A DNA stretch of 64,000 nucleotides, taken from Sporosarcina sp. Marseille-Q4943 (GTDB taxonomy: Bacteria; Bacillota; Bacilli; Bacillales_A; Planococcaceae). Below are positions 31,451-41,741 of the stretch, piece after piece. The stretch lies in assembly GCF_943736995.1 (NCBI RefSeq), contig NZ_CALSFT010000002.1:1302001-1366000 (forward strand), in the 5' to 3' direction. Each line of letters opens with the position of its first letter. Within the stretch, counting starts at the first letter, position 1. Both the position numbers and the translations under genes were made by a program. Below the pieces are notes generated by a model. That model was not told the DNA's origin. It was given only the letters and a program-made list of their open reading frames with translations, and did no database searches.

Positions 31451-32161
31451 ATGTTCACTGATCTAAATTTATTTCTAGCATTTGGTGCAGGTCTTCTTAA
31501 CTTCATATCACCCTGCACATTACCTCTCTACCCGGCGTTCCTTTCTTATATTACGGGCATGTCACTGGATGAATTGAAATCCGACAAAAGAAAGATACGG
31601 AAAAGCGGAATAGTGCACACACTGTTGTTTCTATTAGGGTTTTCAATTATTTTCATATTTCTCGGATTCAGCTCTTCATTCGTAGGGACTTTCTTTATTC
31701 AATACCAAGATCTCCTTCGACAGATAGGTTCCATTTTTATCATTATTTTTGGTTTGATGATCATCGGTCTTTTTAACCCGGAATTTCTAATGAAGGAGAA
31801 AAAGCTGCAATTTAAGAACCGACCTGCCGGTTATTTTGGTACTTTTCTTATCGGACTCGCATTTGCAGCGGGATGGACGCCGTGTACTGGTCCAATCACA
31901 GGGGCTGTCTTTATGCTAGCTTCTCAAAATCCGGGGTCTGGCATCTGGTATATGCTTGCCTATGTTCTTGGATTCGCGATTCCGTTTTTCCTACTCTCCA
32001 TTTTCATCACCCGAGTTAAATGGATCCAAAAATATAGCCGAACAATTACCAAAGTTGGTGGCTATATCATGATTGCTATTGGGATACTGCTGTTTTTTGA
32101 TGGGTTAACGTTTATTATTGCTTGGCTAAGTCCATTTTTTGGAGATTTCATGGGGTTCTAA
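31451..32161 (+). CDS. ccdA: Cytochrome c biogenesis protein CcdA
   Basis: 236 residues, six membrane helices. The two redox cysteines are in NFISPCTLPLYPAF and AAGWTPCTGPITGA. CcdA carries electrons across the membrane to ResA. ATG 31451 is chosen because AAGGAG (31437-31442) lies eight bases upstream; the longer GTG 31442 overlaps that site. Same operon as the ResB/ResC genes. Confidence 0.9.
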   Translation: MFTDLNLFLAFGAGLLNFISPCTLPLYPAFLSYITGMSLDELKSDKRKIRKSGIVHTLLFLLGFSIIFIFLGFSSSFVGTFFIQYQDLLRQIGSIFIIIFGLMIIGLFNPEFLMKEKKLQFKNRPAGYFGTFLIGLAFAAGWTPCTGPITGAVFMLASQNPGSGIWYMLAYVLGFAIPFFLLSIFITRVKWIQKYSRTITKVGGYIMIAIGILLFFDGLTFIIAWLSPFFGDFMGF

Positions 32162-32195
32162 CAGCAAATAAAAATCTTTAAGGAGCAATTGATAA

Positions 32196-33842
32196 ATGAG
32201 TAAAATTAAATGCCAATGTGGTCATGAAAACCCTTTTGGCACGGTTCTTTGTGAGCAATGTGGACGACCTCTTACGGAAGAAGCGAAGAATAGTAAACTT
32301 ATCGACATGCGGTATGAAGGATCGGCAAGAAGATCACAGACATATAAGCGATCGATTGTTGATAAAATATGGAACTTCTTTTCTAGTGTTAAGGTAGGAA
32401 TAAATATCATTATTGCCGTACTTGTTACGTCGGCGATAGGCACAATCTTCCCTCAGAAGCTTTTTGTTCCGGCAACGACCGAGGCTGACATCTTTGCATA
32501 TTACGAAAAGCATTATGGATTTGCTGGAACCTTGTATTATAAGCTTGGATTTTATGATATGTACAATAGCTGGTGGTTCATAATTCTAATTGGAATGCTT
32601 GGTACTTCCATCATCATCGCTAGTGTGGATAGGGTTATTCCGCTCTACAAATCATTAAAAAAGCAACGTACGAAACGACATACATCCTTTTTAAAGAAGC
32701 AAAGGATTTATGCTGAAGGGGTAGTTGCTGATTCAAATAGCTCATTTGATAAAGCGGAGGAGAAGCTTAAAGAACTTCGTTACAACGTGAAGATAGAAGA
32801 AGGAGCGCTACTTGCGGAGAAAGGACGTTTTTCCAGATGGGGTCCTTACGTCAATCATACGGGATTGATCATCTTCCTGTTTGCGGTTCTTTTACGAACT
32901 CTTCCCGGTTTTTATGTCGATGAAACGGTTTGGCTTAGAGAAGGGGAGACACGTGCCCTCCCGGGTGCTCCCGGCTATTACTTAAAGAACAATGATTTCA
33001 TTATAGAGACTTATTCGAAGGAAGAAGATGCAACTTTTGGTCAGGCTATAGATCGAGTTGGGACCATCGTGAAAAATTTCCAATCAGATGTCACCTTATA
33101 TAAAGATCCGGAGGGCGGTCTTCCAGGTCAATCAGAACAGATGGAATTTGTGAAAGACTACTCAATTACTGTGAATAACCCTCTAAACTTTGACGGATTC
33201 AACGTATACCAAATGGATTACCGTCTCAACGAATTAAAATCGATGACATTCCAATTGATGGAAAAGGAAACAGACAAGTCATTTGGCGAATTTACAGTTG
33301 ACCTTCTCAATCCTGAGCGTTTGTATGAATTAAACGAAGGTGCGATTGTCGAACTGTTAGAATTCTATCCAGATTTTGGTGGGATTGAAGACGGAGAACC
33401 CGTTACTAAATCACCGATTCCGAACAATCCAGCATTCATATTTAATATGGTGACGCCAGCCAAGCCGGAAGGTGAAAAAAGCTTTGTTGCTATCAGGCAG
33501 ACGCTTGAAACAAATGTGAATGATTATGAAGTGAAGTTTGTCAGCGCAGAAACACGGGACATTACAGGCCTTGTTGTTCGGAAGGACAAAACGCTCTATC
33601 TATTGCTCCTAGGGGGTATTATTTTCATGATTGGAGTTGCACAAGGATCCTACTGGAACCATCGGAGAATATGGATACAAAAAGGTGAAGGAAATGAACT
33701 TGTCCTTGCAGGTCATACGAATAAAAACTGGTTCGGCTTAAAAAAAGAGCTTGATAAAGTGAAACTCTACGCTGACTTGCCGCAATATGAAGATAGGCAA
33801 AAGAATGAGTTTGATGATGGTATGAAAGGGGACAAGTTATAA
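32196..33842 (+). CDS. resB: Cytochrome c biogenesis protein ResB
   Basis: 548 residues. It begins with the small zinc ribbon of Bacillus ResB ([18 protein letters not shown]), then membrane spans near 65-90, 118-140 and 210-235, a large extracytoplasmic domain (about 240-460) and a last span near 462-485. ResB and ResC form the haem-handling and ligation complex of System II. The stop overlaps the start of the ResC gene by one base (TAATG). Confidence 0.9.
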   Translation: MSKIKCQCGHENPFGTVLCEQCGRPLTEEAKNSKLIDMRYEGSARRSQTYKRSIVDKIWNFFSSVKVGINIIIAVLVTSAIGTIFPQKLFVPATTEADIFAYYEKHYGFAGTLYYKLGFYDMYNSWWFIILIGMLGTSIIIASVDRVIPLYKSLKKQRTKRHTSFLKKQRIYAEGVVADSNSSFDKAEEKLKELRYNVKIEEGALLAEKGRFSRWGPYVNHTGLIIFLFAVLLRTLPGFYVDETVWLREGETRALPGAPGYYLKNNDFIIETYSKEEDATFGQAIDRVGTIVKNFQSDVTLYKDPEGGLPGQSEQMEFVKDYSITVNNPLNFDGFNVYQMDYRLNELKSMTFQLMEKETDKSFGEFTVDLLNPERLYELNEGAIVELLEFYPDFGGIEDGEPVTKSPIPNNPAFIFNMVTPAKPEGEKSFVAIRQTLETNVNDYEVKFVSAETRDITGLVVRKDKTLYLLLLGGIIFMIGVAQGSYWNHRRIWIQKGEGNELVLAGHTNKNWFGLKKELDKVKLYADLPQYEDRQKNEFDDGMKGDKL

Positions 33843-35026
33843 TGCAATTAGCGACATTGAGTGGAAATTTATTGTACTTCTCATTTGTTGCATATCTTGT
33901 CGCAACGCTGTTCTTCGGCGGTGCGGTAAGAGGTGCAAAAACACAAGAGTCATACCAAAATAATCGATGGGGAAAGATTGCCATCGGTATTACGATACTT
34001 GGTTTCATTACTCATTTGGGCTATTTTATTACGCGATGGATTGCTTCTGCCCATGCGCCAGTTAGCAATATGTTTGAATTTATAACTGCATTTGCAATGA
34101 TGGTTGTTGGAGCGTTCATCTTACTGTTTTTCCTTTATAAGACACCATCCCTCGGGTTGTTTGCATTACCATTAGCTGTTGTGATGATCGGGTATGCAAG
34201 TATGTTCCCTAGGGAGCTAACCCCCTTAATACCAGCGTTGCAAACCCACTGGCTGACGATTCATGTAATTACAGCGGCGATGGGTGAGGCAATTCTTGCA
34301 ATCAGTGCAGTGGCAGGTCTAATATTTTTATTGAAACATATCGATCTCTCGAAAAAATCCAAACAACGTTTTTGGTTGGAAGCAGTGATGTTCACTATCG
34401 TCCTCGTTATCGGATTCATCTTATCTGCTTCGACATTTGCGATAATGGGATATGAAGCGAAGTTCACCTATATTAATAAAAATGAGCAACCAGCCCAAAT
34501 TGTATATAATTATCCGCCATTATTTGGGATGAATGAATATGAGTCACTTACTCCCGACAAGATGACGCCGCTGGCTGAAATGCCTCCAATCGTTAACGCG
34601 AAGACGCTTACGACATTCGTTTGGTCAATTGCAACAGGTACAGTCCTTTATTTATTACTAAGACTTATTTTACGCCGTCCGATTGCAGCATTGTTCCAGC
34701 CTTTCGCGAAAAAAGCGAATTCCGAAGTTATGGACGAAATAGGTTACAGGTCCGTCCTGATAGGATTCCCGGTATTTACCCTTGGGGCTCTCGTTTTCGC
34801 AATGATTTGGGCACATGAAGCTTGGTCCAGATTTTGGGGGTGGGACCCGAAAGAAGTATGGGCGCTCATTACGTGGTTATTCTATGCAGCCTACTTACAT
34901 CTTCGGCTCTCCCGCGGATGGGAAGGTGAGAAATCAGCCTGGCTTGCAGTCATTGGTTTTATCATTATCATGTTTAACTTAATTGCAGTTAACTTGATTA
35001 TTGCAGGACTGCATTCATACGCATGA
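33842..35026 (+). CDS. resC: Cytochrome c biogenesis protein ResC/CcsA
   Basis: 394 residues, eight or so membrane helices. The tryptophan-rich haem-binding signature is [18 protein letters not shown] near residue 330, with conserved His in THLGYF and IHVITAA. Final gene of the System II set with resB, ccdA and the ResA-like protein. A second, plasmid-type copy set would let the cell mature c-type cytochromes when the chromosomal system is damaged, for example by copper. Confidence 0.9.
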   Translation: MQLATLSGNLLYFSFVAYLVATLFFGGAVRGAKTQESYQNNRWGKIAIGITILGFITHLGYFITRWIASAHAPVSNMFEFITAFAMMVVGAFILLFFLYKTPSLGLFALPLAVVMIGYASMFPRELTPLIPALQTHWLTIHVITAAMGEAILAISAVAGLIFLLKHIDLSKKSKQRFWLEAVMFTIVLVIGFILSASTFAIMGYEAKFTYINKNEQPAQIVYNYPPLFGMNEYESLTPDKMTPLAEMPPIVNAKTLTTFVWSIATGTVLYLLLRLILRRPIAALFQPFAKKANSEVMDEIGYRSVLIGFPVFTLGALVFAMIWAHEAWSRFWGWDPKEVWALITWLFYAAYLHLRLSRGWEGEKSAWLAVIGFIIIMFNLIAVNLIIAGLHSYA

Positions 35027-35130
35027 TTCTGAAAAATAAACTGCTGATAATATAACCTGAGGCATTTTTTATACGGCCATAGAGGAATCTCGGTGCTATT
35101 GTCTCTTTTGTTACAGTGGCGATTAAACTA

Positions 35131-35173
35131 AAATTCCGGTGTGTATGATACTACTACACGCCGGAATTTTTTT
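35131..35173. terminator. Bidirectional terminator
   Basis: AAATTCCGG...CCGGAATTT with inner TGTGTA/TACACG, flanked by A and T tracts. Shared by the convergent resC operon and endonuclease gene. Confidence 0.85.
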
Positions 35174-36098
35174 ATTGGAAATCTATTTCATTTGTCAGAT
35201 TGGGAAAATCGATAAACGGATTTCGGTTTCCCTGAATCTCAAAAATAGCTTTATTTCTATGCTTTTCGTAGATGTTTACCGGGAATTGTTCATGCCACCG
35301 GACCAATAAAGGGAGACTAATGGTTTTTTTATAGTGCTGTAAGATTTCTGTTGGGTATCGCAATAAGAAATAAAGGGTTGCACGGGCAACTTGTCCTTTA
35401 CCGTACTCTGGTTCAAATTGGTTGATATCAAATAAGCCGCAGTAACTACGTTTTCTAACCGACGCTGCTGATGAATCGAATTCATAATAGGGAAAGTTAG
35501 ACCGTGTACTATTACACTCCGGCTCACATGCAAAGAGATGGTGTAAATCTCCTTTCATAGGTTCCCTCGCCTTAAACCAAGATTGGGGAACAACGTGTTC
35601 AGCATTGAATTTATGTTCATTCGAAACTCTTCTGACATGCCTGCCGATTTCTTTGCTAGAGTACCTTTGCTGAAAGACAAGTTTTCGGTACTTTTGAAAC
35701 CGTTTTTGAACCGTATTGAAATCTTCTTCAATGACTACTTTAGGATTTTTTTGCACACCGGAATAGATGTTTTTTAGTTGACCGTCTGGTTGAAGGTCAA
35801 CCCAAGTGTAAAGATATTGATCTTTACTAATGTGATAAGGGTGCTGATATTTGTGAGTTTCGGTTACAAGCTTACATAGGTCCTGGAATAAACGGTTAGG
35901 TGTAGTTTCACTAAAAGAAATTTGGCAGTAATAATGCTCGATCCATGATTGATCCTGTTCTTCCTTATAATATAGCTCATGGCTTGATGTAATTAGTTGT
36001 TGATTTTTTGTTAATTGGGCCACAAGGATATCGGAATCGCATTCCTCCATACACTCTAATTCTTTCAGCTCTTTTTGAATCAAGTCGTTATTCTCCAT
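35172..36098 (-). CDS. Endonuclease I (Bsn/NucM-like) nuclease
   Basis: About 308 residues from ATG 36098 (GGTGGAG just upstream; ATG 36128 is the alternative). The betabeta-alpha-metal nuclease signature is FNAEHVVPQSWF, then DLHHLFACEPECNSTRSN, as in Bacillus Bsn/YurI and Vibrio EndA. No signal peptide is visible, unusual for this normally secreted family, so it may act inside the cell or use another route. It is 44 bp downstream of the CopB-type ATPase gene, possibly by read-through. Confidence 0.8.
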   Translation of the reverse strand: MENNDLIQKELKELECMEECDSDILVAQLTKNQQLITSSHELYYKEEQDQSWIEHYYCQISFSETTPNRLFQDLCKLVTETHKYQHPYHISKDQYLYTWVDLQPDGQLKNIYSGVQKNPKVVIEEDFNTVQKRFQKYRKLVFQQRYSSKEIGRHVRRVSNEHKFNAEHVVPQSWFKAREPMKGDLHHLFACEPECNSTRSNFPYYEFDSSAASVRKRSYCGLFDINQFEPEYGKGQVARATLYFLLRYPTEILQHYKKTISLPLLVRWHEQFPVNIYEKHRNKAIFEIQGNRNPFIDFPNLTNEIDFQ

Positions 36099-36142
36099 GA
36101 CTCCACCGCCCTTAACTACTCTTTGCATAATCTCAGTAGTCC

Positions 36143-38236
36143 TTAAAGTTTCAGAAGTCTTGCATTGATTGCTACAATGATCGTACTTAAAGACATTAAT
36201 ATGGCTCCCACGGCTGGGCTTAGAACAATGCCAATAGGATATAAAACACCGGCGGCTAATGGGATTGCAGCGATATTATATCCTGCAGCCCACCACAAGT
36301 TTTGTGTCATCTTTCGATAGGTAGCCCTTGAAAGCCTGATAATATTTACTACATCAAGCGGATTGCTTTTAACAAGAACGACATCGGCGGTTTCGATGGC
36401 TACATCAGTACCTGCCCCTACAGCAATACCTAAATCTGCTTTTGCGAGAGCAGGTGCATCGTTGACCCCATCTCCAGTCATTGCTGTTCGGAGTCGTTCA
36501 ACTTGTTGGATATGCTCAATCTTTTCGGACTTCTCGTGTGGAAGGACTTCAGCAAAAATTTCTTCCATTTTGAGTTGTTCACCTATATAATGCGCCACCT
36601 TCACATTATCGCCGGTCAGCATGATAGATTTGATATCCATTTCTTTTAACTGATTAATGGCGTCTATTGCTGTTTCACGTACGATATCCGCAAGAGCGAT
36701 CATTCCTGCAAAAACTCCATCGATTAGCGTGAACACAACGGTTTTCCCTTCTGCAGACCATTCATCAAATTGCACTACATCAAATTGAAGGTTTTGCTCT
36801 TTCACATATCCTGGACTGACGACTAAAACATGCCTTCCATTAACAGTTCCTTCTAAACCTTTACCAGTCAATGACTGAAAATTCTCCACTCGTTGAAGAG
36901 AGATGCCCATTTCTTCTGCTTTTCTAGTTACACCTTTTGCAAGAGGATGTTGCGATTGCGCTTCGACCGCTGCTGCATAAGAAATGACATCTTCTTCTTT
37001 GAAGTCTCCAGACGTGTAAATGTTTGTTACACCGAACTCACCTTTCGTTAGTGTACCGGTTTTATCGAAGACGACTGCTTCAATATTTCGGGCGCCTTCA
37101 AAAGCAGCCCGATTTCGGATGAGAAGTCCATTTTTAGCTGCGATCGATGTTGAAACTGCCACAACCAATGGAGCTGCCAATCCTAAAGCATGTGGACAAG
37201 CAATGATTAGCACTGTCACCATTCTCTCCATGGCGAATGAAACGGGATAACCAAGGGAAATCCAAATAATGAACGTGATTAGGCCTGCTGCCAGTGCACC
37301 GTAAAACAACCACTTTGCAGCACGGTTGGCAAGGTCTTGTGCACGTGATTTGGATGCTTGTGCTTCTCTTACTAAGGTAATTACTTGTGAAAGGTACGTT
37401 TCACTACCGGTTTTCATGACAGAGATGACTAAGGATCCTTCACCATTTATAGATCCTCCTATTGCCTCTAGACCGGCTTCTTTTTCCACAGGCACTGATT
37501 CACCAGTAAGCATCGATTCATCAATTGTTGATTTTCCTTCAAGTATCATTCCATCAACCGGCACTTTTTCACCAGGCTTGACGAGTACATGATCCCCTTT
37601 TTTTAACTCCGTTACGTCAACTTCTTTAATATTTCCGTCAGCATCGATTAGATGTGCCTCCGAAGGCATCAGCTTTGCCAGCTCTTCCAAAGCCTTTGAA
37701 GCACCCATGACTGAACGCATTTCAATCCAATGACCAAGAAGCATAATGTCCACTAAAGTAGCCAATTCCCAGAAGAAATCATTGTCTGCAAAGCCGAAAA
37801 CTGCTGCTGTGCTATACACATAGGCCACAGTAATCGCCAAAGTAATTAACGTCATCATTCCGGGATTTCTACTTTTTATTTCATCCTTAGCTCCAACAAG
37901 AAATGGCCAACCCCCATAAAAGAATACAAAGGTTGATAATGCGAAAAGAATATACATATCCCCGGTAAAACGCCAGTCAACGTTCAAAAACATTTGAATC
38001 ATTGGTGACAAAATTAAGATTGGGATAGTTACAATTAGCGAAATATAAAAACGCCTTTTGAAATCTTTGACCATATGTGCATGGTGATCATGATGTCCGT
38101 GATTATGTTTTTCATGGGAATGTTGATCATGATGCCCGTGATGTTCTTCGTTGGAGTGATGGGCATGCTGATCATGATTGTGCTCTGATGCAGTATGTTT
38201 TTCCGATTTGTGGTGATGATGTGAATGGTTCGACAC
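36143..38236 (-). CDS. copB: CopB-type P1B ATPase, copper/silver export
   Basis: About 697 residues from GTG 38236, placed seven bases after AGGAGG; the longer ATG 38287 has no such site. The N-terminal ~55 residues are His-rich (HSHHHHKSEKH...HNHGHHDHHAH), replacing HMA domains. Membrane metal site CPHALGLAAPLV (CPH, the CopB class), phosphorylation DKTGTLTKG, TGES, and the hinge GDGVNDAPAL. Exports copper or silver from the cytoplasm using ATP. Divergent from the cupredoxin gene at 38450. Confidence 0.9.
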   Translation of the reverse strand: MSNHSHHHHKSEKHTASEHNHDQHAHHSNEEHHGHHDQHSHEKHNHGHHDHHAHMVKDFKRRFYISLIVTIPILILSPMIQMFLNVDWRFTGDMYILFALSTFVFFYGGWPFLVGAKDEIKSRNPGMMTLITLAITVAYVYSTAAVFGFADNDFFWELATLVDIMLLGHWIEMRSVMGASKALEELAKLMPSEAHLIDADGNIKEVDVTELKKGDHVLVKPGEKVPVDGMILEGKSTIDESMLTGESVPVEKEAGLEAIGGSINGEGSLVISVMKTGSETYLSQVITLVREAQASKSRAQDLANRAAKWLFYGALAAGLITFIIWISLGYPVSFAMERMVTVLIIACPHALGLAAPLVVAVSTSIAAKNGLLIRNRAAFEGARNIEAVVFDKTGTLTKGEFGVTNIYTSGDFKEEDVISYAAAVEAQSQHPLAKGVTRKAEEMGISLQRVENFQSLTGKGLEGTVNGRHVLVVSPGYVKEQNLQFDVVQFDEWSAEGKTVVFTLIDGVFAGMIALADIVRETAIDAINQLKEMDIKSIMLTGDNVKVAHYIGEQLKMEEIFAEVLPHEKSEKIEHIQQVERLRTAMTGDGVNDAPALAKADLGIAVGAGTDVAIETADVVLVKSNPLDVVNIIRLSRATYRKMTQNLWWAAGYNIAAIPLAAGVLYPIGIVLSPAVGAILMSLSTIIVAINARLLKL

Positions 38237-38377
38237 ACCATTACCTCCTCTCTCAGCGGTTTTTAGGTATGTGTTAATTATACCCATTACATATGCAAAG
38301 ATTATGCACTATTTGCCATTTAACATATTATTATTGAATTCTTCAAATGAATTCATCATTTAGAGGACAGATTCGAC

Positions 38378-38394
38378 ATACCCTTGTAAGGTAT
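38378..38394. promoter_or_regulatory. CsoR-type operator candidate
   Basis: ATACC-N7-GGTAT, 17 bp, preceded by TTCGACA. It has the same length and half-sites as the element at 44473 before copZ. It lies between copB and the cupredoxin gene, so either or both could be copper-controlled. Confidence 0.55.
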
Positions 38395-38449
38395 ATAGCT
38401 TTTGAAATGTGATTATGGTTTGATGAATATTGCCAAAGGTGGGGGATTA

Positions 38450-39373
38450 ATGGGGGATTATCAGTTATTTGTACTAGGTTCACTAGGTTTATTGACTTTC
38501 ATCGTTGTTATCTTGGCTGCAAGATTGAAAAAAGTATTAGGTACTATGCAAGGTATGATCATTTCAATGTTCTACGGCATGAACGTGGGCTTGACTGCGG
38601 GTGTTTTACTAGGTGTAACTTATCAAGGGGACCTCTTCCTTTCAACTATCATCTCAATTGCGATTGGGGTTTTAGCTGGCTCGTTATGTGGACTGTGTTT
38701 TGGAATTCTTTCTGTATTAGAGGGATTTATGGCCGGATTAATGGGCGGTATGATGGGGGCAATGGTTGGAGAGATGATTCGTGCAGACCAGTCGATAAGC
38801 TTGATCCAGATTTTCTTGTTTTTATCAGTCTGCACTATTTTTATTATAGCTATTGTGAAAACTCCTCGAAATGCAAAGGTACACACTAAAAAGTGGTTAT
38901 TAAAACCTTTGGTGATCTCAACATTTATTGCTGTTTACTTAATTGGTGGCAATTCCATAGCGGAGAAAAATAGAATGCTAGGGGAATCGTCATCATATAA
39001 TAGTCATCATTCAGCAACATCTAATTCAACTGAAAAAATTAATAAAGAAAGACAAATTATTGCTATAGATGCTATTAATATGAAGTACTCAAATAATAAA
39101 ATTAATGTTGAGAAAGACAGGGAGGTCACCTTGACACTCAAAAACCTAGATAATATAGAGCATGATATTGAAATTAAAGTTCCGTCCCTTCCAAATAATA
39201 ATGAATCACATCATAATCATGAAACAGGAAGCAATGTAATACATCTCCATGCCTCACCAAAAAGTACTGAAACTCTTACATTTACACCTACTGAATCAGG
39301 AGTTTATGAATTTTATTGTACTATTCCAGGGCATAAAGAATTTGGTATGATTGGTCAATTCATTGTAAGCTAG
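38450..39373 (+). CDS. Polytopic membrane protein fused to a cupredoxin domain
   Basis: About 307 residues from ATG 38450 (AAGGTGGGGGA upstream). The first ~160 residues contain five hydrophobic helices with Gly/Met-rich stretches (LMGGMMGAMVGEM). After a linker rich in Ser/His, the last ~105 residues form a plastocyanin-like domain: His in IEHDIEI, then FYCTIPGHKEFGM giving Cys, His and Met of a type 1 copper site. An extra HHNH cluster sits between. It probably binds copper outside the membrane and may hand it to efflux or oxidase partners. Confidence 0.75.
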   Translation: MGDYQLFVLGSLGLLTFIVVILAARLKKVLGTMQGMIISMFYGMNVGLTAGVLLGVTYQGDLFLSTIISIAIGVLAGSLCGLCFGILSVLEGFMAGLMGGMMGAMVGEMIRADQSISLIQIFLFLSVCTIFIIAIVKTPRNAKVHTKKWLLKPLVISTFIAVYLIGGNSIAEKNRMLGESSSYNSHHSATSNSTEKINKERQIIAIDAINMKYSNNKINVEKDREVTLTLKNLDNIEHDIEIKVPSLPNNNESHHNHETGSNVIHLHASPKSTETLTFTPTESGVYEFYCTIPGHKEFGMIGQFIVS

Positions 39374-39388
39374 CACTTATCAGAAGGG

Positions 39389-39976
39389 ATGAATGTGATT
39401 AAATGGACCGTAGGTATTCTTATAGCAGTACTAATTATCAGTGGATTTATTGTTAAAATGGTCAAGTCAAATACAGAAATAACTGAGCCGATCGATACAG
39501 TTCAAGCCGCGTATGTAACATCGGTAATAGATGATGAATCAGGACTTGAAAAAGGAAAAGCATCACCGAATTTTGAACTTCCTACGCTTTCGGGTGAAAA
39601 AGTGAAGCTAACTGATTATAAAGGGAAAATAGTTATTCTTAATTTCTGGGCGTCATGGTGTGGTCCATGCAAGGTAGAAATGCCCCATATGCAAAATTAT
39701 TATAAGAATAAGAAGGATGCTGCAAATGTGGAAATCATTGCAGTTAATATGACCTCCGAAGAGAGAGGAGGGAAGAAAAGTATTGAGAAGTTTGTCAAGG
39801 AGTACGGACTAACTTTTCCTATCCTACTGGATAATGATGGGAATGTATTGGATTTGTATAATATCATAACCATTCCGACCACGTACGTAATTGGCACGGA
39901 TGGAGTTATTAGTCAAAAGATACTTGGACCTATGGATGAAAAGATGATAAATGAACTTGTTGAGAATCTGAATTAA
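39389..39976 (+). CDS. TlpA/ResA-like thiol-disulfide oxidoreductase
   Basis: 195 residues. N-terminal anchor (VGILIAVLIISGFIVKMV), then a thioredoxin fold with FWASWCGPCKVEMPHM (CGPC) and IPTTYVIGTDG. The start is ATG 39389 or, better spaced behind AGAAGGG, GTG 39395. It follows the cupredoxin gene by 15 bp and so is in its operon. Reduces oxidised thiols outside the membrane, a common companion of copper-resistance genes. Confidence 0.85.
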   Translation: MNVIKWTVGILIAVLIISGFIVKMVKSNTEITEPIDTVQAAYVTSVIDDESGLEKGKASPNFELPTLSGEKVKLTDYKGKIVILNFWASWCGPCKVEMPHMQNYYKNKKDAANVEIIAVNMTSEERGGKKSIEKFVKEYGLTFPILLDNDGNVLDLYNIITIPTTYVIGTDGVISQKILGPMDEKMINELVENLN

Positions 39977-40009
39977 AAGCCTTCAAAAAATATGATAATC
40001 TAAATAACG

Positions 40010-40044
40010 AAAACGCTTAGATGAATTTATCTAAGCGTTTTTTG
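40010..40044 (+). terminator. Terminator
   Basis: AAACGCTTAGAT pairs with ATCTAAGCGTTT around GAATTT, then TTT. It ends the cupredoxin-TlpA operon. Confidence 0.9.
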
Positions 40045-40207
40045 ATGCGTTCCTTTATTTCTAATTTTTTTATCTCCTTAAAAAATCCTAAAATTAGTAA
40101 TATGAATGACATGATATTGTAAAGCGGATTTCATACTCTTTGTGCTAAAGTTTACCTAGAAATAGAAAAGAAAAAATAGATAGATAATAATACAATTGGG
40201 GTGGAAA

Positions 40208-41251
40208 ATGAAAATACGTGTTTATCAATTAGTCATGGCTGTGTTTCTTATGAGCACAATACAATTTACGACACTAAATAAAGTCAGCGCAAATACTAAT
40301 GACATAGCATCCTATGCCGAAAAGTTTCATGGCACGCCGTATAAATTTGGAGGTACAACTCCCAAGGGCTTTGACTGTTCGGGATATATACGGTACGTCT
40401 TTAACGAATTTAACATCAAATTACCAAGAACATCGGCAGACCAGTTTAAAGTAGGAACTTCCATCAGTAAGGAAGATCTGATGCCTGGGGATCTTGTGTT
40501 TTTTAAAAATACGTACAAAAAAGGGATTTCACACACTGGAATCTATTTAGGGGATAACGAATTTATCTCAGCCAAGAGCCGTGGTGTTCTTAAGGCAAAT
40601 TTAAAAACAGATCCTTATTGGGCTCCGAAGTATGCCGGTGCCAAACGTGTGGCAAATATTACTAAAGTAGCTTTTGACCCAGTTCAAGTAAAATCAGATG
40701 AAAAGATGAGTGAAGTATTTAGTGATCTATCTATAGAACATCCTGCTTATGAGGCAATTATAGCACTAAACGAAAATGGCGTAATAAAAGGTTACGAGGA
40801 TTCTACATTTAAACCTGAAAAGTCAATCACACGTGGTCAAGCGGCTGCAATGATAAACCGCGAGCTTAAATTAAAGGGTTCGACCGAAGTGACATTTTCG
40901 GATGTTGCGCCTGAGCACCAGTATGCAGCCGACATCGCGGCTTTAAATAAAGCAGGAATCCTTCAAGGTTATGCAACGGGTGAATTTGGTATTAACGACA
41001 AACTTACACGTGCACATCTTGCCGCAATCGTAGATAGAGCGTTTGATCTTCAAGAAAAAATAGATGGTAATGTTCAAGTCGCGTCCAATTATAATGATGT
41101 ACCATCAAGTCACTGGGCATCCGAGGCAATTCATGCACTGAAGACATTTGATCAAACAACAGTGTTTCAATCTAAAACCTTTAACATCGCAAAAGAAGCG
41201 ACTCGCGCAGAATTCTCAGCCGCAGTATACAGCGCAATTTCCGGAAGATAA
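40208..41251 (+). CDS. NlpC/P60 peptidase with three SLH domains
   Basis: 347 residues from ATG 40208. Signal peptide (VYQLVMAVFLMSTIQF...SA). NlpC/P60 domain: catalytic Cys in GFDCSGYIRYVF, His in ISHTGIYLG, and third residue near FISAKSRG. Then three S-layer homology repeats (FSDLSIEHPAYEAI; FSDVAPEHQYAADI; YNDVPSSHWASEAI) anchoring it to secondary wall polymers. It would cut gamma-D-Glu-diamino acid bonds in peptidoglycan. Fragments of its 3' end are duplicated at 42078-42122 (inverted) and 43235-43335. Confidence 0.85.
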   Translation: MKIRVYQLVMAVFLMSTIQFTTLNKVSANTNDIASYAEKFHGTPYKFGGTTPKGFDCSGYIRYVFNEFNIKLPRTSADQFKVGTSISKEDLMPGDLVFFKNTYKKGISHTGIYLGDNEFISAKSRGVLKANLKTDPYWAPKYAGAKRVANITKVAFDPVQVKSDEKMSEVFSDLSIEHPAYEAIIALNENGVIKGYEDSTFKPEKSITRGQAAAMINRELKLKGSTEVTFSDVAPEHQYAADIAALNKAGILQGYATGEFGINDKLTRAHLAAIVDRAFDLQEKIDGNVQVASNYNDVPSSHWASEAIHALKTFDQTTVFQSKTFNIAKEATRAEFSAAVYSAISGR

Positions 41252-41252
41252 A

Positions 41253-41310
41253 GGTACCAAATCATAGTAATGGCGCCCATCTTGTAGTATAGATTAACGG
41301 GTTCGGTTGA
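41253..41310 (+). repeat. Dispersed repeat after the NlpC/SLH gene, copy 1
   Basis: GGTACCAAATCATAG, then GGCGCCCATC and TTAACGGGTTCGG...GGGGTGAAAAC. Parts recur inverted at 42078-42122 and direct at 43290-43330, with many differences. Confidence 0.55.
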
Positions 41311-41325
41311 TGGGGTGAAAACACA

Positions 41326-41357
41326 AAAACGCACAGTCAATGTTCTGTGCGTTTTTA
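41326..41357 (+). terminator. Terminator of the NlpC/SLH gene
   Basis: AAAACGCACAG pairs with CTGTGCGTTTT around TCAATGTT, followed by T. Confidence 0.9.
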
Positions 41358-41432
41358 CTTGTCGTATTTTATTGGTGTAATTTAAATATGCCTTCCTAAA
41401 CAATCGCGCCCAATAACTGAAGAAACCCTTAT

Positions 41433-41741
41433 TCAATCATAAAATAATGGTATAGCGGGTGGTATCCCAGCTTCGGGTAGAAGGAATACAAAAATCGTAA
41501 AAAGCATTAATAGAAAAGAGAGTAACAATGTAAAATAAGGAGTTATACGGGTTCTTTTTCCGATAATTGATAAAAGTGATAGTATAAAGCCCCCCACAGA
41601 AAGGAAAACACATAATAAAAATCCGAACCACGGATTATACACCGCTATCTTGTTTAAGCCAGTTGATAAAAATAAGATAATATAAACTGATACAAACACA
41701 ATACCCATTACTGAAAGCGATCGTGCATTTCTTTTTATCAA
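41433..41741 (-). CDS. Small four-helix membrane protein
   Basis: 102 residues with three to four membrane helices (IVFVSVYIILFL; FGFLLCVFLSVGGFILSLL; TLLLSFLLMLFTIFVFLL) and a basic N-terminus (IKRNARS). TTG start with GAGGTG seven bases upstream. No family recognised; similar small permease-like proteins are common in Bacillus. Stands alone. Confidence 0.6.
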   Translation of the reverse strand: MIKRNARSLSVMGIVFVSVYIILFLSTGLNKIAVYNPWFGFLLCVFLSVGGFILSLLSIIGKRTRITPYFTLLLSFLLMLFTIFVFLLPEAGIPPAIPLFYD

